From assembly GCA_018292915.2 (NCBI GenBank), contig JACVVK020000461.1:267001-331000 (forward strand): DNA of 64,000 bases, read 5' to 3'. Shown piece after piece: positions 28,753 to 40,022 of the stretch. The translations under genes and the position numbers were made by a program. Within the stretch, counting starts at the first letter, position 1, and every line of letters starts with the position of its first letter. The notes under the pieces are model-generated. The model was not told the DNA's origin and ran no database searches. It saw only the letters and a list, made by a program, of their open reading frames with translations. The DNA comes from Batillaria attramentaria. Lineage: Eukaryota; Mollusca; Gastropoda; Batillariidae.

Positions 28753-29219
28753 GTTTTGCTGCTTGTCACGCATGACTTTGCCATGGACGAGTGGCTGTGT
28801 GGCTTCACGGTCCAGCAAGCACAGCGCAGCATCACCGACACCATGCCGGACCGCGTCATCGTCGTCTTTTTGGAGGACCCGGCCCGCCTGCCGCCCATGG
28901 CCTCACTGGAGCGCTTGCTGCGTATGGTGCCCGAGAGAAACGTGCTGCACGTGCACAGGGACACGCCCCCACATCACGCAGTGTGGGACAGTCTGGCTGA
29001 GCACGTTCTGGGAGAGAACCATCCTCCATAAAGTTTGGGACTCAATGTTTTCTTTTGCTAATTAAACGTTTCTTACTATCTGCATTATTATCTGCTTTTG
29101 TATGTTACATTACAGACAAAGGTTTTTGTTTTGTTTTTTTCCTAATGTATATTTGTTTTGACTCAGAAATATTAAAACATGTCGAGCTTTTAGCTGGCTA
29201 TATAAGACAATGATCATCT

Positions 29220-29223
<4 letters not shown>

Positions 29224-29307
<84 letters not shown>
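29224..29307. repeat. (GT)n microsatellite downstream of TLR-A
   Basis: About 84 bp of TG repeats lie roughly 200 bp after the TLR-A stop codon. A GAT/GGT trinucleotide run follows at about 29438-29486. Confidence 0.95.
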
Positions 29308-29600
29308 TGAAAATTTTGTGTGTTCTTAATGAATGTCTTTTATGCATTCAGCTTTTTATTTGTCATATTCCGTTTTATCATGTCATGTAAGCCAGATGCT
29401 TGGAACTTGCTTATTGCAGAAACAAGCGTCCTGAAACGATGATGATGATGGTGGTGGTGGTGGTGGTGGTGGTGATGATGATGATAGACTTTATCCCTAT
29501 CTCACTGAAGAATTTTCGAGATCTCTCATCATAGCTTGCCAAATCAAACATCCTTTTCACTTATTTAGCTTAAACCAGCTTTGAGTTAAAGTATGGATGG

Positions 29601-29872
29601 ATGACCAACCCCCGTACTGTAGTGGTTAGCACTTCGGACCATGGACCGGGAGACCCGGGTTCGACTCCCAGTCGAGGGAGGCGGGATTTTTCCTACCTAG
29701 GTCGGCTCCTACCCAGAGCGGGTGTGCTGTGGGCCCGGTGGGGAGAATGTTGCCACACAGCCGAGATTCACCCACTTCACGGGTGCGATTTTGGGGGAGC
29801 TTCCCTTGGTATGACACACCTTATGATGTGGATGATTACACGGCCGGCACCGCAGGTTGCCTTAGTTCTCAG
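29601..29872 (+). mobile_element. tRNA-derived SINE, plus-orientation copy of the 25266-25761 family
   Basis: The head reads GTAGTGGTTAGCACTTCGGA and GAGACCCGGGTTCGACTCC (box B). Downstream, TTTTTCCTACCTAGGTCGGC, CCACTTCACGGGTGCGA and GATGATTACACGGCCGGCAC mirror the minus copy in unit A. It lies at the junction between duplication units A and B. Confidence 0.85.
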
Positions 29873-30224
29873 CCAACGTCACATAAACTCAACTTGGCCG
29901 AACTTCCTCGTTCAATGAGCCGGATTTTAACTGTACTATGTGAATTGGCAGGGTGTGTGCCGAGTCAATACCAGTGAATACGCGTACCGTCATAGGGATC
30001 TTCCGCGGCACGAGCGACCAGAATGAACATCATAGCCCGTATATATACTGTATCGGGGGGAAAGAAAACACCACCTCACCTACATACAATGCACTGCGAA
30101 CATGCTTTGACTGAGATATCAGTCATGCCCTAATACTGTCAGCATGTACTGTGACCAGGGATCGGCCTCCGCCGCTATGACCAGAGTGTACAAAATATGT
30201 AGCTTGTGTGTATGACGAGGGTGG

Positions 30225-30412
<188 letters not shown>

Positions 30413-30674
30413 CTAACGAATAGACTGAGTAGGTAAGTAGAAAGTGACATCTTGAACCAGGAAATTAGGGATGGGATAAGGAAAGTGGGAATAACTTGCC
30501 CGCTTTGAAAGGGGCACTGAGAGGATCGACAAAGTATGGTGAACGAGCTACTGTTTTGAAGAGACACCAACGAGGACATACTAATGTAATTTTTTTTATT
30601 CAGATGCTTGTAAAATGCCTTCTGACTGTCTGTCTGTCTGGCCCTATCTGCCTGTCTGTTTCTCCTTCTCTGGC

Positions 30675-30782
30675 GCACGCACACGCACACGCGCACACTC
30701 GCACACACACACGCACACACGCACGCACACACACACGCGCGCACACACACGCACACACGCGCGCACACACGCACGCACGCAA
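30675..30782. repeat. Interrupted (CA)n/(CG) array
   Basis: CACGCACACGCGCACAC-type repeats form a variant dinucleotide array. An A-rich stretch with no gene follows to about 31060. Confidence 0.9.
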
Positions 30783-31229
30783 TTTACGCAAATTGGCTTG
30801 CTTGTAAAGTTGGTGTTGTTGTGTATGTTCTGTATAAAAGCTGTCTTAGCTGTAAACAATTTCGCTGGCAACATTTGTTAAAACAAAAATAAAGTAGAAA
30901 GATAAAATAAGAGATAAAGATTAAAACAAAGGGAATGTGATGATGAAAGGAAGAAAAAAAAAGGGAAAAAACAATAATTAAAAAAAAAACCCAACAAAAC
31001 ACAACCAAAACAACAACCAATAAACCGGAAAAAAGAAAAGAACAAAAACAAATATGAAACCTTCCAAAACGGTCCCATTTAGGCGCTCTTTCTGATCCCG
31101 CCCCCCCCCCACCCCTCCTCTACCCCCGACCACCCAAAGCACATTCACGAAAGGTCCGCGCTATATCCAGGGGCATTCAGGCCCCCTCACAAACCAATGA
31201 CGTCAAACGCGTCATGGGTTTGTGCGTCC

Positions 31230-31325
31230 CCCCTCGCGCTGCCGCCTCGCCACGCGGCGGTTCGCGCTACCGCCTCGCCACGCGGCGGTTCGCGCTACCG
31301 CCTCGCCACGCGGCGGTTCGCTCGG
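31230..31325. repeat. 28-bp minisatellite, about three copies
   Basis: The unit CGCGCTACCGCCTCGCCACG continues with CGGCGGTT and is repeated with one difference (CTGCCG versus CTACCG). Each unit contains CCGCC...GGCGG, which can form a small hairpin. It lies in the left arm of the inverted-repeat element and is absent from the right arm. Confidence 0.9.
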
Positions 31326-31598
31326 TGAAACCGAACGTTATTATACGCATCCCTGTAATTTAGCCTCATCCTGCTATGTCAGAAAGGTAATTCTTATGTT
31401 CCTCCACCGTGCGCGTGGTAGTATATCAATTCAGCAACGCTATTAGGTCTCGTAAGACACCGCGACCGTACTGCCGAGACGCTCTGTACTAAAAGCTGCC
31501 CGGCGCGGGGTTGTTCTCCGGTCCTGCCCGGACCAAAACGAACGCTTCTATGGGCTGGATGAGTGGAATGAGTTTGGAGGAACTGAACAACGATTTTT

Positions 31599-31599
31599 G

Positions 31600-31679
<80 letters not shown>

Positions 31680-31792
31680 ATGAGTGTGTGTCACTGTCAG
31701 TAGTTATCACATACACACTTTACATTTCTTGCACTTTTTAAAAAAAATGTAAACAGGTGGTTGATGCGTTAATTTAATTAAACACACACACG

Positions 31793-31866
<74 letters not shown>
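31599..31866. repeat. Inverted (GT)n and (CA)n arrays
   Basis: GT repeats at 31599-31672 and CA repeats at 31782-31866 lie about 110 bp apart in opposite sense. They are inside the 2.24-kb element. Confidence 0.95.
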
Positions 31867-31869
<3 letters not shown>

Positions 31870-31984
31870 AAACACTCGCAAAATTGGCGTTTCACGTGTT
31901 TTTTGTCACGTATCGGGAAACGGCGGCGAGACCAGAAAACATTTACATGACAGGTCACATCACGGGCTAGTGCTCCAACTTTTC

Positions 31985-33112
31985 GATATCGTAATAATAT
32001 CATGATAACACAGCAGGAAATGTGGTTTGTAGGACATATGACATGCATAAAAACGCAGCATTGTCAGGTACATGAATGCCCCTGCAGGAACACAAGTGCC
32101 CCTGTGTGCATATAATGCTATCAAATGGCCCTGTACATGAATGCACATTATTAGTCAACGCTATCATGATAATAAGGAGAAGAAAAAAAACACCTGAAGA
32201 CAAAATGCAGTGTGGTTGGTGAGACAAATGGCATGCCCAAAACACACCATGTGTGAGGTACATGAATGCCCCTGCAGGAACATGAGTGCCCCTACATAGG
32301 CTATGTCAGTGCCTCTGCATGCATATAGTGCTAACAAGGGCCCAGCAATGTACATGAATGCATCGCTGATGAATTGAACAACATTGCAGAGAATGCATTG
32401 TGAGAGATCACGACAGTATTAAGACGCGCTAGGCTCGGAGCAGTTGTGCAACGTGCGTGAATTTTACAGACACCTCATAGCTGCTATGCTGATGACTGTG
32501 ATCTGCTCTGTAAGTGTTTTCTGGTATCCCGTGTCGCGATACGTGGTGGAACAGGAATGTAAAACGCCAATTTTCTTCCGATTGTTTGTTTGTTTGATTT
32601 TTACATGAACGCGTCGTAGATCAATTTAGTCACCTAGGATTTTAGCCATCGTACGAAATAATAACTGACAGTACGGAGTCGCAGTGTGCTCGTGCGTAAA
32701 CGTGAAAGAAAACGTGAAGGCTTCTCTGTGTAGTGTAGAATGTACATCATTAGTAAGCACTATCATAATAATATCACGATAAGACAACAGGAAATGTTGT
32801 TTATAGGACATATGACGTGCCCAAAACACAGCATGTGTCAGGTACATGAATGCCCCTGCAGGAACACGAATGCCCCTGTGTGCATATAATGCTATCGAAT
32901 GGCCCTGTATGTACATGAATGCACAATATTAGTAAGCGCTATCATGATAAGAACACGAGTGCCCCTGCATAAGGTATGACTGTGTTCCTGCGTGCATATA
33001 ATGCATACAAGGGGCCCTGCATGTACATGAATGCTTCGTTTATGAATTGAACAACACGAGAAAGCATCAGTAGTGAGGGATCGCGACAGTATTAAGATGA
33101 AATGGGCTTGGA
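31985..33112. repeat. Complex direct repeats with GTACATGAATGCCCC motifs
   Basis: Two long diverged units, about 31985-32435 and 32740-33112, share an ordered set of motifs: TATCATGATAA, GACATATGACRTGC, GTACATGAATGCCCCTGCAG, TGTGCATATAATGC, GAATTGAACAACA and GCGACAGTATTAAGA. Each unit contains the CATGAATGC motif several times. About 300 bp of unrelated sequence separates them. No reading frame is conserved. Confidence 0.8.
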
Positions 33113-33699
33113 ACACTTAATTCCTGCAAAACCGTGCGACTAGGCAAGGTTTGCCATGCCCGGGCAGGTTTTAGTACGACATGCATCTCCGTAGTACTGT
33201 CATGGCCTATTACGATGGTTTCTCATGTTGTTGAGTTGATTTACTACAACACGTACGGTGGAGGAACATCGGACTGACATAGCAGAGTAACGGTAAACGA
33301 GCGCCTGCACAAACGATCGAACGAACCGAACTGGTGAGCGAAAGGATCGCACAAACCCATGACGCGTTTGACGTCATAGGTTCGTGGGGGTGTCCCAATG
33401 CCCCTGGAAATAGACATCACCTTCCCGAAACAGGAAGCGTCCGCCGGTCATATTACTCTGTCCGGACTCCAGACTACAGACAACCAATCAGGAGTTTGCA
33501 AAGCGCACTGACGCCGGTAAACTTCTGTGACTTGGGGTGTGGGGTGTTTGCCCAAGGACGTACAGTTCTCAGCTTCCTCAACAGCCCCGCATTTGGGAGG
33601 ATACCTGCTGCGGCCTGTTGCCGCTCCAACGGGCCAAATTTGTAACATGTGTTACCACGGTTTGGTGATGTTCAGCGGCGTCAAACGACTTAGACACTG

Positions 33700-33870
33700 A
33701 CAGCATCACATGATCATTGAACCGCTGTGTACGAGAATTTGAATTTTATCCTCGGATCGCTCGTGCATAGTGGAGGACAGCATTGTATCGCATTAAGAGC
33801 TCTACAAATCACGAAGACAGATTACTGATTTCGAGCGTAGCGACGCACTCCGGCACGAGCTGTCACAAAG
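33700..33870 (+). promoter_or_regulatory. Candidate TLR-B 5' non-coding exon, donor at 33871
   Basis: This is the unit B counterpart of the block ending at 23724. It ends GAGCTGTCACAAAG|GTAAGC, a closer match to the donor consensus than copy A. The left edge is approximate and no transcript evidence is available. Confidence 0.35.
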
Positions 33871-34021
33871 GTAAGCTGGCTTCTATCAATCTTAGTATTA
33901 AGCATGGATATTATAGCGCTTTTAAGGTTGTCCATCCATTTGCACTACCATCTGCGCCTCCGCGAACACCCTAACGCAAAGCTGACTAAATGCAGCAATC
34001 AACATTAATTACCTTTATACC

Positions 34022-35085
34022 ACTCTACCACTATTACAAGTCACGGTATAAAATCCATAATTCACCACATGTGGTATAACATTGTACCCATGACAACCAC
34101 GCATGAATTTTATGGCTGTACCTAAAGAGTGAACATGTATTACTCCTAGCAGTGTTCCAGCAGTGTGTTCTGGTGAAAGGATTTGCGTCACGATATGACG
34201 CGAAAAGAGACTAAAGAATAATTTACGTCACGACATGACGTAGTTCGACTTCGCACGGAAATGGGGACGAAGGAGCTTTGCCAGTCGCTTGACGTGGAAT
34301 TGTTGATCTTTTCAAGCTGCGTTTTATCAACAAGCGGTCGTGTTTGTGACAAGCGTAAGCCTAGTTCCAGTTCTCTACTACGACGGAGGCTTCGAAACGG
34401 ACCAGCTGACTTCTCAAAGCCTATGGACAAAGCGAGGTAAAGCACCTCAGTCAGTGATGTCGCGTGAAGCATTTGGATTGCCGATGTCAGCTTTCAAATC
34501 AAAGAAATGCAGGTAGGGACGTGGTATAAATAATTTTCCCAATTCGGTGCCCCCGATTACGTAAAATACACCACACTCGTTTGTTGATTTCGACCGTAAA
34601 ACTGCTCGTTAAAACTCGCAGTTTTACGGTCGAAATCAACAAACTCGTGTGGTGTATTTTCCGTAATCGGGGGCACCTCATTGTGAAAACTCTATTTACA
34701 CGCTGCAAGACGATTTTACTCTGGACAACAATCATAAAGTGAAAGATTGAAGTTGTCTTGCTAACTAAAGCAAAATTTCCGACCGTGTCTTCGCATTTCA
34801 GTACTAGCCGCTCAGCGGACTGTCATGGAAAGGAACCAGTGACAGTAGGGACCGTCTCCAGTTCATTGAGATTAACCAAAGCCATTGCTATATTTAGAGA
34901 ATGGTACAACAAAACTAATGAAACTATTGACCTAAGTGCAACAATGACAAGTGATGACGACATGCCAAATTACTGACGTCACCGCGTTCCAAAGTCGTGA
35001 CGTTCACGCACCTTACTCTGTCTCGTAATCCCTGTTAGCGACTATATGGCTTAGTTCAAACAAAGCCTTTGAGTGTAATTCCTTG
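34022..35085. mobile_element. Unit-B-specific insertion of about 1.06 kb
   Basis: Unit A has no counterpart between 23880 and 23900, whereas unit B has about 1.06 kb here. It includes short palindromes around GTCACGATATGACGCG and ACGTCACGACATGACGT, and the perfect-looking hairpin at 34546-34677. No ORF of note is present. The type of element is unknown. Confidence 0.5.
34546..34677. mobile_element. Hairpin with 60-bp arms (3 mismatches, 12-nt loop)
   Basis: The left arm starts GGTGCCCCCGATTACG and the right arm ends CGTAATCGGGGGCACC. The arms are 60 nt each with three mismatches and a loop of about 12 nt. Weaker complementarity (AATTTTCCC against GTGAAAACT) extends the structure to about 34520-34703. 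A transcript across it would form a long near-perfect stem. Confidence 0.9.
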
Positions 35086-35624
35086 AGGTGATGTTAGAAA
35101 TAGATTTTTCTAGTCTGAGCTTTTAACCAGTATTGAGGAATATCATGTGTAGTGTAGAACTGATTTGCGTACTAAGTCATAAAAATCTACTCACAGGGAA
35201 AGAACTTTACGAAAAAAATAAATAAAAATAAATAAAATAAAATAAATAACTAAAACAACAAGAAGCAAACTACTCAGATTTGAAGGCAGCGCACTGACAA
35301 TTAGAGTAGTGTCTAAATACAGCAGTTCAGATTAGAAAATTAATCTTTCATCCTCACAATTTACGTCCAAAACTTGAAGATGGTATGCATATCTTCATGG
35401 GTTAGCTCAGTCAAACAGGTTTTTCTTTAACGAACAACTTGTGCATTTACTCAGAACTCAACGCGTAGTTGGCACATAGTACATAGTGTTGCCAGATGCC
35501 TGTATACTACTTTCAAATCTACTCTTGTCAAAATCTACTCATAGGCAGTCAGTCAAAGGGACGATCAACCTTAACTGACATGCGCGAAACCGTCAGCCGG
35601 CTGTGGCATTTTTTTTTATTTTTT

Positions 35625-35748
35625 TTTTGTCCAGTTCAAGTACCTGGGCTGACAAGACTTGTCAGAGCTTGTTTAGTGTATGCGAGGATCAGTCTGTGAA
35701 AAGTGCTAACAAACTGACCGAATAAGACTGACATCGCACAGCGGAAAG
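35625..35748 (+). promoter_or_regulatory. Second candidate TLR-B 5' non-coding exon, donor at 35749
   Basis: This is the unit B counterpart of 24140-24268. It ends CGCACAGCGGAAAG|GTAAGT, a full consensus donor. Conserved upstream words are CAAGTACCT and AGAGCTTGTTTAGTGTATGC. Confidence 0.42.
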
Positions 35749-35989
35749 GTAAGTTGATTATTTAGTTCTCACTGATTCTGTTGATACTGACAGTCCGTAC
35801 AAACTGATTTTGTGAGCCTTCTGCTGCTGTTGTGCGCACCGGATTGTTCCAAGCTGAGGAATGCTAGTGCGGTTTCTTATGGAGGCCTTATTTGTAAAAT
35901 CGTTACAGACTGGACAAAAGTTCCAAACTTTGTACACGTTATCTATGTCTATTTTACTCTCATTCTGTCCGTGGCCCCCAGCCCAAACT

Positions 35990-36330
35990 GTTTTGTAACC
36001 GGAAATACAGGCACTTGAAAGTGAAACGTTACGTATTTTCATCACTAATGAGCAGTGCGATAATCTGGCACTGAAATTAGACGACTAGTTGGCACTTAAC
36101 TTGGCAGTTTATGGTGTAATCAGTCACAATCATCTTCAAAAGATAATTTAATCAATAAGAAAACTGTTCCGGGACTCGGAAGCACAGGCCCTTGAAAATG
36201 AAACACTGACGTACATTCATCAGGCACTAGTGAGCGGCGTGATGATTATACAACCAACTGGTATGCAAGTTGTAATCAGTCGAAAACAGTTTCAGAAGGA
36301 AGTTTTGTTAATAAGAAAAAAGTATTTTTC
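35990..36330. repeat. Diverged tandem duplication of about 175 bp
   Basis: Units at about 35990-36170 and 36175-36330 share GAAATACAGGCACTTGAAAG against GAAGCACAGGCCCTTGAAAA, then ATTCATCA-like, GTAATCAGTC and AATAAGAAAA. No ORF is shared. Confidence 0.6.
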
Positions 36331-36414
36331 CCATGAGATCCTCTAGTGGTTGTGTGTGTGTGTGTGTGTGTGTGTGGCGGGGGGGGGGGGGGGGTTGAAG
36401 GGATAGGGGTGGTT

Positions 36415-36710
36415 GGGATATAGCACTCCTGTTCCCGTGCAGTCAGGCATGGCAGACCGTCAAGCTGGCAGACCGGGAAGTTGATAGTTCATCTCGCCCG
36501 GTATGTGTGCGTGTTTTTTGGTCCCCCTCCCCTCCCCCGATCCTCTCGTGATCGGCTTTTGATCGCATTACTCTCAGTGGCATGTGGGGGTGGGGGGAAG
36601 GGGGGGGGGGTAGAGCACACCTCTGTTCCGGTGCAATCATGCACGGCAGACTGTTAAAGGGAAATTGATAGCTAATCTCCCCCGTTATGTGTGCGGGTTT
36701 TTGTTCTTCA
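36415..36710. repeat. Diverged tandem duplication of about 190 bp with poly-G runs
   Basis: 36415-36520 and 36605-36710 share AGCAC--CTGTTCCSGTGCA, GGCAGAC, GTTGATAG/ATTGATAG, CATCTC/AATCTC and GTTATGTGTGCG. Long G runs precede each unit. The region has no counterpart identified in unit A. Confidence 0.6.
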
Positions 36711-37259
36711 GCCACTCTCCACCCCAACCCCTCTTTTTTGTTGTTGTCGTTGTTTTCTAATTCCTGTTTTTTTTTTCTTCAGTAATGATGAGATGATAAA
36801 GTCGCCTGTGTTCTTTTGTTTCTCCTTATGCGCTGTTACGGGTGGGCCTATGGGTGGGCCTTAAACTCGGTGTCTTTTGTCATGTAGTGTCAAGGTTTCC
36901 TTAATCCTGAGTTTACTACTCAGTTTCTTGACTCGCGCCTTGACTCCTGGATGAAATGGGGTCACCGTGACCAGCCTACTGAGGTCGTTTTCTTTTTTCC
37001 TCCTTTTCCTTGTTTTGTTTCAGAGCTTCGGCCTTGTGGTCTCTCTCGGCGAGTTTGGAATGGAAGAGTGTGATTTCTTTCTCTATGTCTTTCTTTTTGT
37101 TTGTACGGCAGTATCTAATGGTTTCCTCTTTGGAATCCGCCGTCCCTGTCTCTCTCTCTCCCCCCCCCCCCAACCGCCTCCCCCCCCTCCCCCCTGTAAT
37201 TCAGACGTGTTCATGCTTGGATTAATTGCTGTCGTTCTTTTCTTTGTATACTTACAGCA

Positions 37260-40022
37260 ATGGGCACGGTGTGGGTTTATCTCCCTTTGGTTTTCATTTT
37301 GACTCGGCTGTCTGCTTGTCTCTCCACATCATGTAACATCTCACAGCACAAGGACGGACTGCACGTCGATTGCTCGCGACGACAACTGACGTCATTGCCC
37401 AGCACCTGGCCTGATGACGTTGTGTGGCTAGACATGAGTCACAACCAGCTGTCCGTCCTGACTAACATGTCCCACCCCCACCTCGCCCACCTCCGTCACC
37501 TGGATCTCAGTCACAACCAGCTTCACCAATCACTCGCCAACTACACCTTCGCTCCACTTCAGCAGCTGGAATGGCTCAGTCTCCATGACAACCGTCTGCA
37601 GAGTCTGCAGGTGGACGCCATGACGGGACTGGGACAACTGACTTTCCTGGACATGTCCAACAACCAGCTGCAGCTCGACTACCACACCTACCCACCCGGG
37701 GTCTTCCATCCACTGACCTTCCTTCAGGAACTCAAGTTGCACGGCAATGATGACAGGTGGGAGGGGGAATACCCGGAGGACATCTTCAGGCCGCTCTCAC
37801 AACTTCAAACCCTTAGTATCGACGTTTTTTTCGCAGTCACAATTTGGTACTGGCTTCTCCGTTCTCAGAAAGATCAAGACTCTACGACTGGATTACAACT
37901 GCAAGCTAATGTCATTTGAAAACACCACACTGATCGGCTTCCAAAACTCCTCTCTGGAAAACCTGCACGTAAAGTGTGAGCACGTGACGTCACTGGACAC
38001 GTGTGCGTTCTGTCACCTCCCTCAGCTGAAGGTTCTGTACTTTAACAGGGCAACTGTATCGGTAACGTCAGCTCTGAAGTCTTTGTTTGGACTCCAAAAC
38101 CGAAACATGGACGTCATCGACTTGTCAGGGAATCAAAATTTTCAAGACATGACAATTGACCGAGACAGCGCCGAGTACCTAAGATCTGTCTGTGTCTCCA
38201 AAGTGAGCATAGCCAACACGAATGTACAGCGAGTCATTTCAAATTCAATCTTTGACATCGGTTCGCCTTTGGTCAAATGTCTTCAGGAAATTGACGCATC
38301 CAGGAACCGTATCTGGGGTGCCGGTCAGTCAACTGTCTTCAAGTTGTTTACCATGTTTGAAAACCTGACAAGACTTGATCTTAGTGTGCAGTATGTTTAT
38401 TCGCGTACGGAGGGCGGTTGCACATTATTTGAAAGCAGGGTTTACCGCTTTTTAATGGACAAAACAACACCGACTGAAGTTCATTTTCATTTACCAATAC
38501 CTCCAAAGGTCACTTACATAAACCTATCAGCAGCATTTCACCGGTTCTCAATACTGCCACGCGCATTCCATTTTGGGACCCCAAACATATTACAAACATT
38601 AGACATTTCTTATGTGGGGTTTTCAAGTTGCCAAGCGCCATTGTTAGGTCTGACCAGTTTGGAAAGCTTTGATTTAAGTGGAAACGACTGTTACAACATC
38701 AGCGAATCTTTCCTGGATCAGTGCACCGCTCTGCGTCATCTGAGAATGTCCAGTCTGCACGTCAATCCCGAGTTTTTCAGGACACGTGCTTGGCGCTTGT
38801 TCAAAAACCTGGAATTGTTGCAGACGCTGGACCTGTCACTCAATAACCTCATTCACGTCGATCCACACATGCTGCGCGCGCAGCGCCACCTGAAGGAGCT
38901 GAACCTGGCAGGTAACCGCCTGCAGTCGCTGTCCGTGGACCTGGAGTCGCACCAAGACCTGATGCTGCTGGACCTGTCGCACAACATGCTGCCCACGCTG
39001 CTACCGAACGAGAGACAGGCACTGGACACACTGGCCTCCACACACAACTTGAGTCTGCGTCTACGAGGCAACCCTCTGCTGTGCGCATGCTCCAACCTGG
39101 ACTTTGTGCGTTGGTTGTGGAGCACGGCGGTACAGTTGGACGGAGACGGGAGCTTCGCCAGCAACTACACGTGCGTGACGGAGACGGGCGAGGTGTCGAA
39201 CACACACAGTGTGATGGCGCACTACGACACACACTGGCGCCGTTGTGTGGGTCAGACAATGCTGGGAGTTGCGTCAGCCGCTTTCTTGCTGCAGCTGCTG
39301 GTGCTGGTGATTGTGTACGTGGTCAGTCGCAGCTGGACACACCTGCGTTACGTGTGGAAGGTCATGAAACGGTTGCGTCTGCCCCGTCGCGAGCACTTCC
39401 GCAGGGACGCCTACGTGGGTTACGCGGACGCCGACTGGGAGTTTGCCTGTATGACGCTGCCCGCCTGTCTGGAAGAACGTCACGGCGTGCGTCTGTTGCT
39501 GCGAGACCGTGAGGAACTACCGGGCTCCATTCGTGCCGAGAGTATCTTACAACACATTGATGACTCATGGAAGGTATGGAATGAGTTCTATGAATTGTTC
39601 ACACAATGAAGAGTGCGTGTTTTAGGGGTTTTTGGGGTTTTTTTTTTTTACCTGTGTGTCTCAGATACCGTTCTGTTTCTGTTACTGATTTTCCTATCAG
39701 CGTTTAATTGATACTAAGGGCTATCACCTGTCTATTTCTACAGGTTTTGCTGCTAGTCACACGTGACTTTGCCATGGACGAGTGGCTGTCAGGCTTCACG
39801 GTGATTCAAGCACAGCGCAGCATCACCGACACCATGCCGGACCGCGTCATCGTCGTCTTCATGGAGGACCCGGCTCGCCTGCCGCCCATGGCCTCGCTGG
39901 AGCGCTTGCTGCGTATGGTGCCCGAGAGAAACGTGCTGCACGTGCACAGGGACACGCCCCCACATCGCGCAGTGTGGGGCACAGTCGCTGAACTTATTAA
40001 GGGGAGTGAGACACTGAATTGA
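37260..40022 (+). CDS. Toll-like receptor, copy B; +1 frameshift at about 37824-37831
   Basis: The gene has the same architecture as copy A: ATG 37260 right after an acceptor AG at 37256-37257, exon 1 to 39573, intron 39574-39743, exon 2 39744 to TGA 40022. Correcting one base gives about 863 aa: signal peptide, LRR ectodomain, LRRCT (NPLLCACSNLDFVRWLW), transmembrane helix (AFLLQLLVLVIVYVV) and TIR (DAYVGYADADWEF, LLLRDREELPGS, FAMDEWLSGF). The upstream frame ends at about 37919. The downstream frame is open from before 37833. At the junction copy B has GACG plus seven T then CGCAG, where copy A has GACGTTTTCTCGCAG, one base shorter. This is either a genuine loss-of-function mutation or a homopolymer sequencing error. 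The C-terminus (AELIKGSETLN) differs from copy A. Confidence 0.88.

Larger units (their letters stand above)
18368..28990 (+). repeat. Segmental duplication unit A (contains TLR copy A)
   Basis: This unit is collinear with unit B at 29876-39975. Matching blocks in order are: 18368-18560 with 29876-30070; 18900-19000 with 30195-30310; 22945-23110 with 30430-30585; 23120-23880 with 33415-34020; 23900-24060 with 35080-35190; 24140-24400 with 35625-35840; 25860-28990 with 37195-39975. Unit A alone carries the LINE and SINEs at 19.1-22.4 kb. The coding blocks are much more alike than the non-coding ones. Boundaries are approximate because they were judged by eye. Confidence 0.75.
25927..29031 (+). 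pseudogene. Toll-like receptor, copy A; LRR exon interrupted by a SINE
   Basis: TLRs are membrane pattern-recognition receptors that signal through a cytoplasmic TIR domain. Exon 1 runs from ATG 25927 to 28582 and exon 2 from 28753 to TAA 29031. The start follows an acceptor AG at 25922. A signal peptide (MGTVWVYLPLVFILTRLSAC) is followed by many leucine-rich repeats, an LRR C-terminal cap (NPLLCACSNLDFVRWLW), a transmembrane segment (AFLLQLLVLVIVYVV), and a TIR domain with box 1 DAYVGYADADWEF and box 2 LLLRDREELPGS. The intron splits the TIR domain just before VLLLVTHDFAMDEW. A 343-bp gain at 26874-27216 (SINE plus target copy) shifts the frame and introduces a stop at about 27013. Splicing at the GTGAG donor and nearby AGs does not restore frame. 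The downstream half is otherwise open. There is a single LRRCT and no LRRNT/LRRCT pair mid-ectodomain, so it is V-type-like. Confidence 0.9.
31167..33407. mobile_element. 2.24-kb element with long terminal inverted repeats, no ORF
   Basis: The ends are CCAGGGGCATT (31167) and AATGCCCCTGG (33407). The arms extend to about 31506 at left and 33155 at right. Both hold ATGACGTCAAACGCGTCATG, CTGCTATGTCAG, ATGTTCCTCCACCGT and TACTAAAA followed by CTGCCCGG. The left arm also has a 28-bp minisatellite. The centre contains repeats with ATGAATGCCCCTGCAGGAAC, whose GAATGCCCCTG echoes the termini. No convincing ORF is present. Unit A lacks the element. No clear target duplication was found. Confidence 0.8.

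Noticed and set aside
34188..34976. Short ORFs in the unit-B-specific insert as a possible transposase
   Set aside because: The frames are 70-95 codons, have no motif, and one spans the hairpin arms. They are not supportable as coding.
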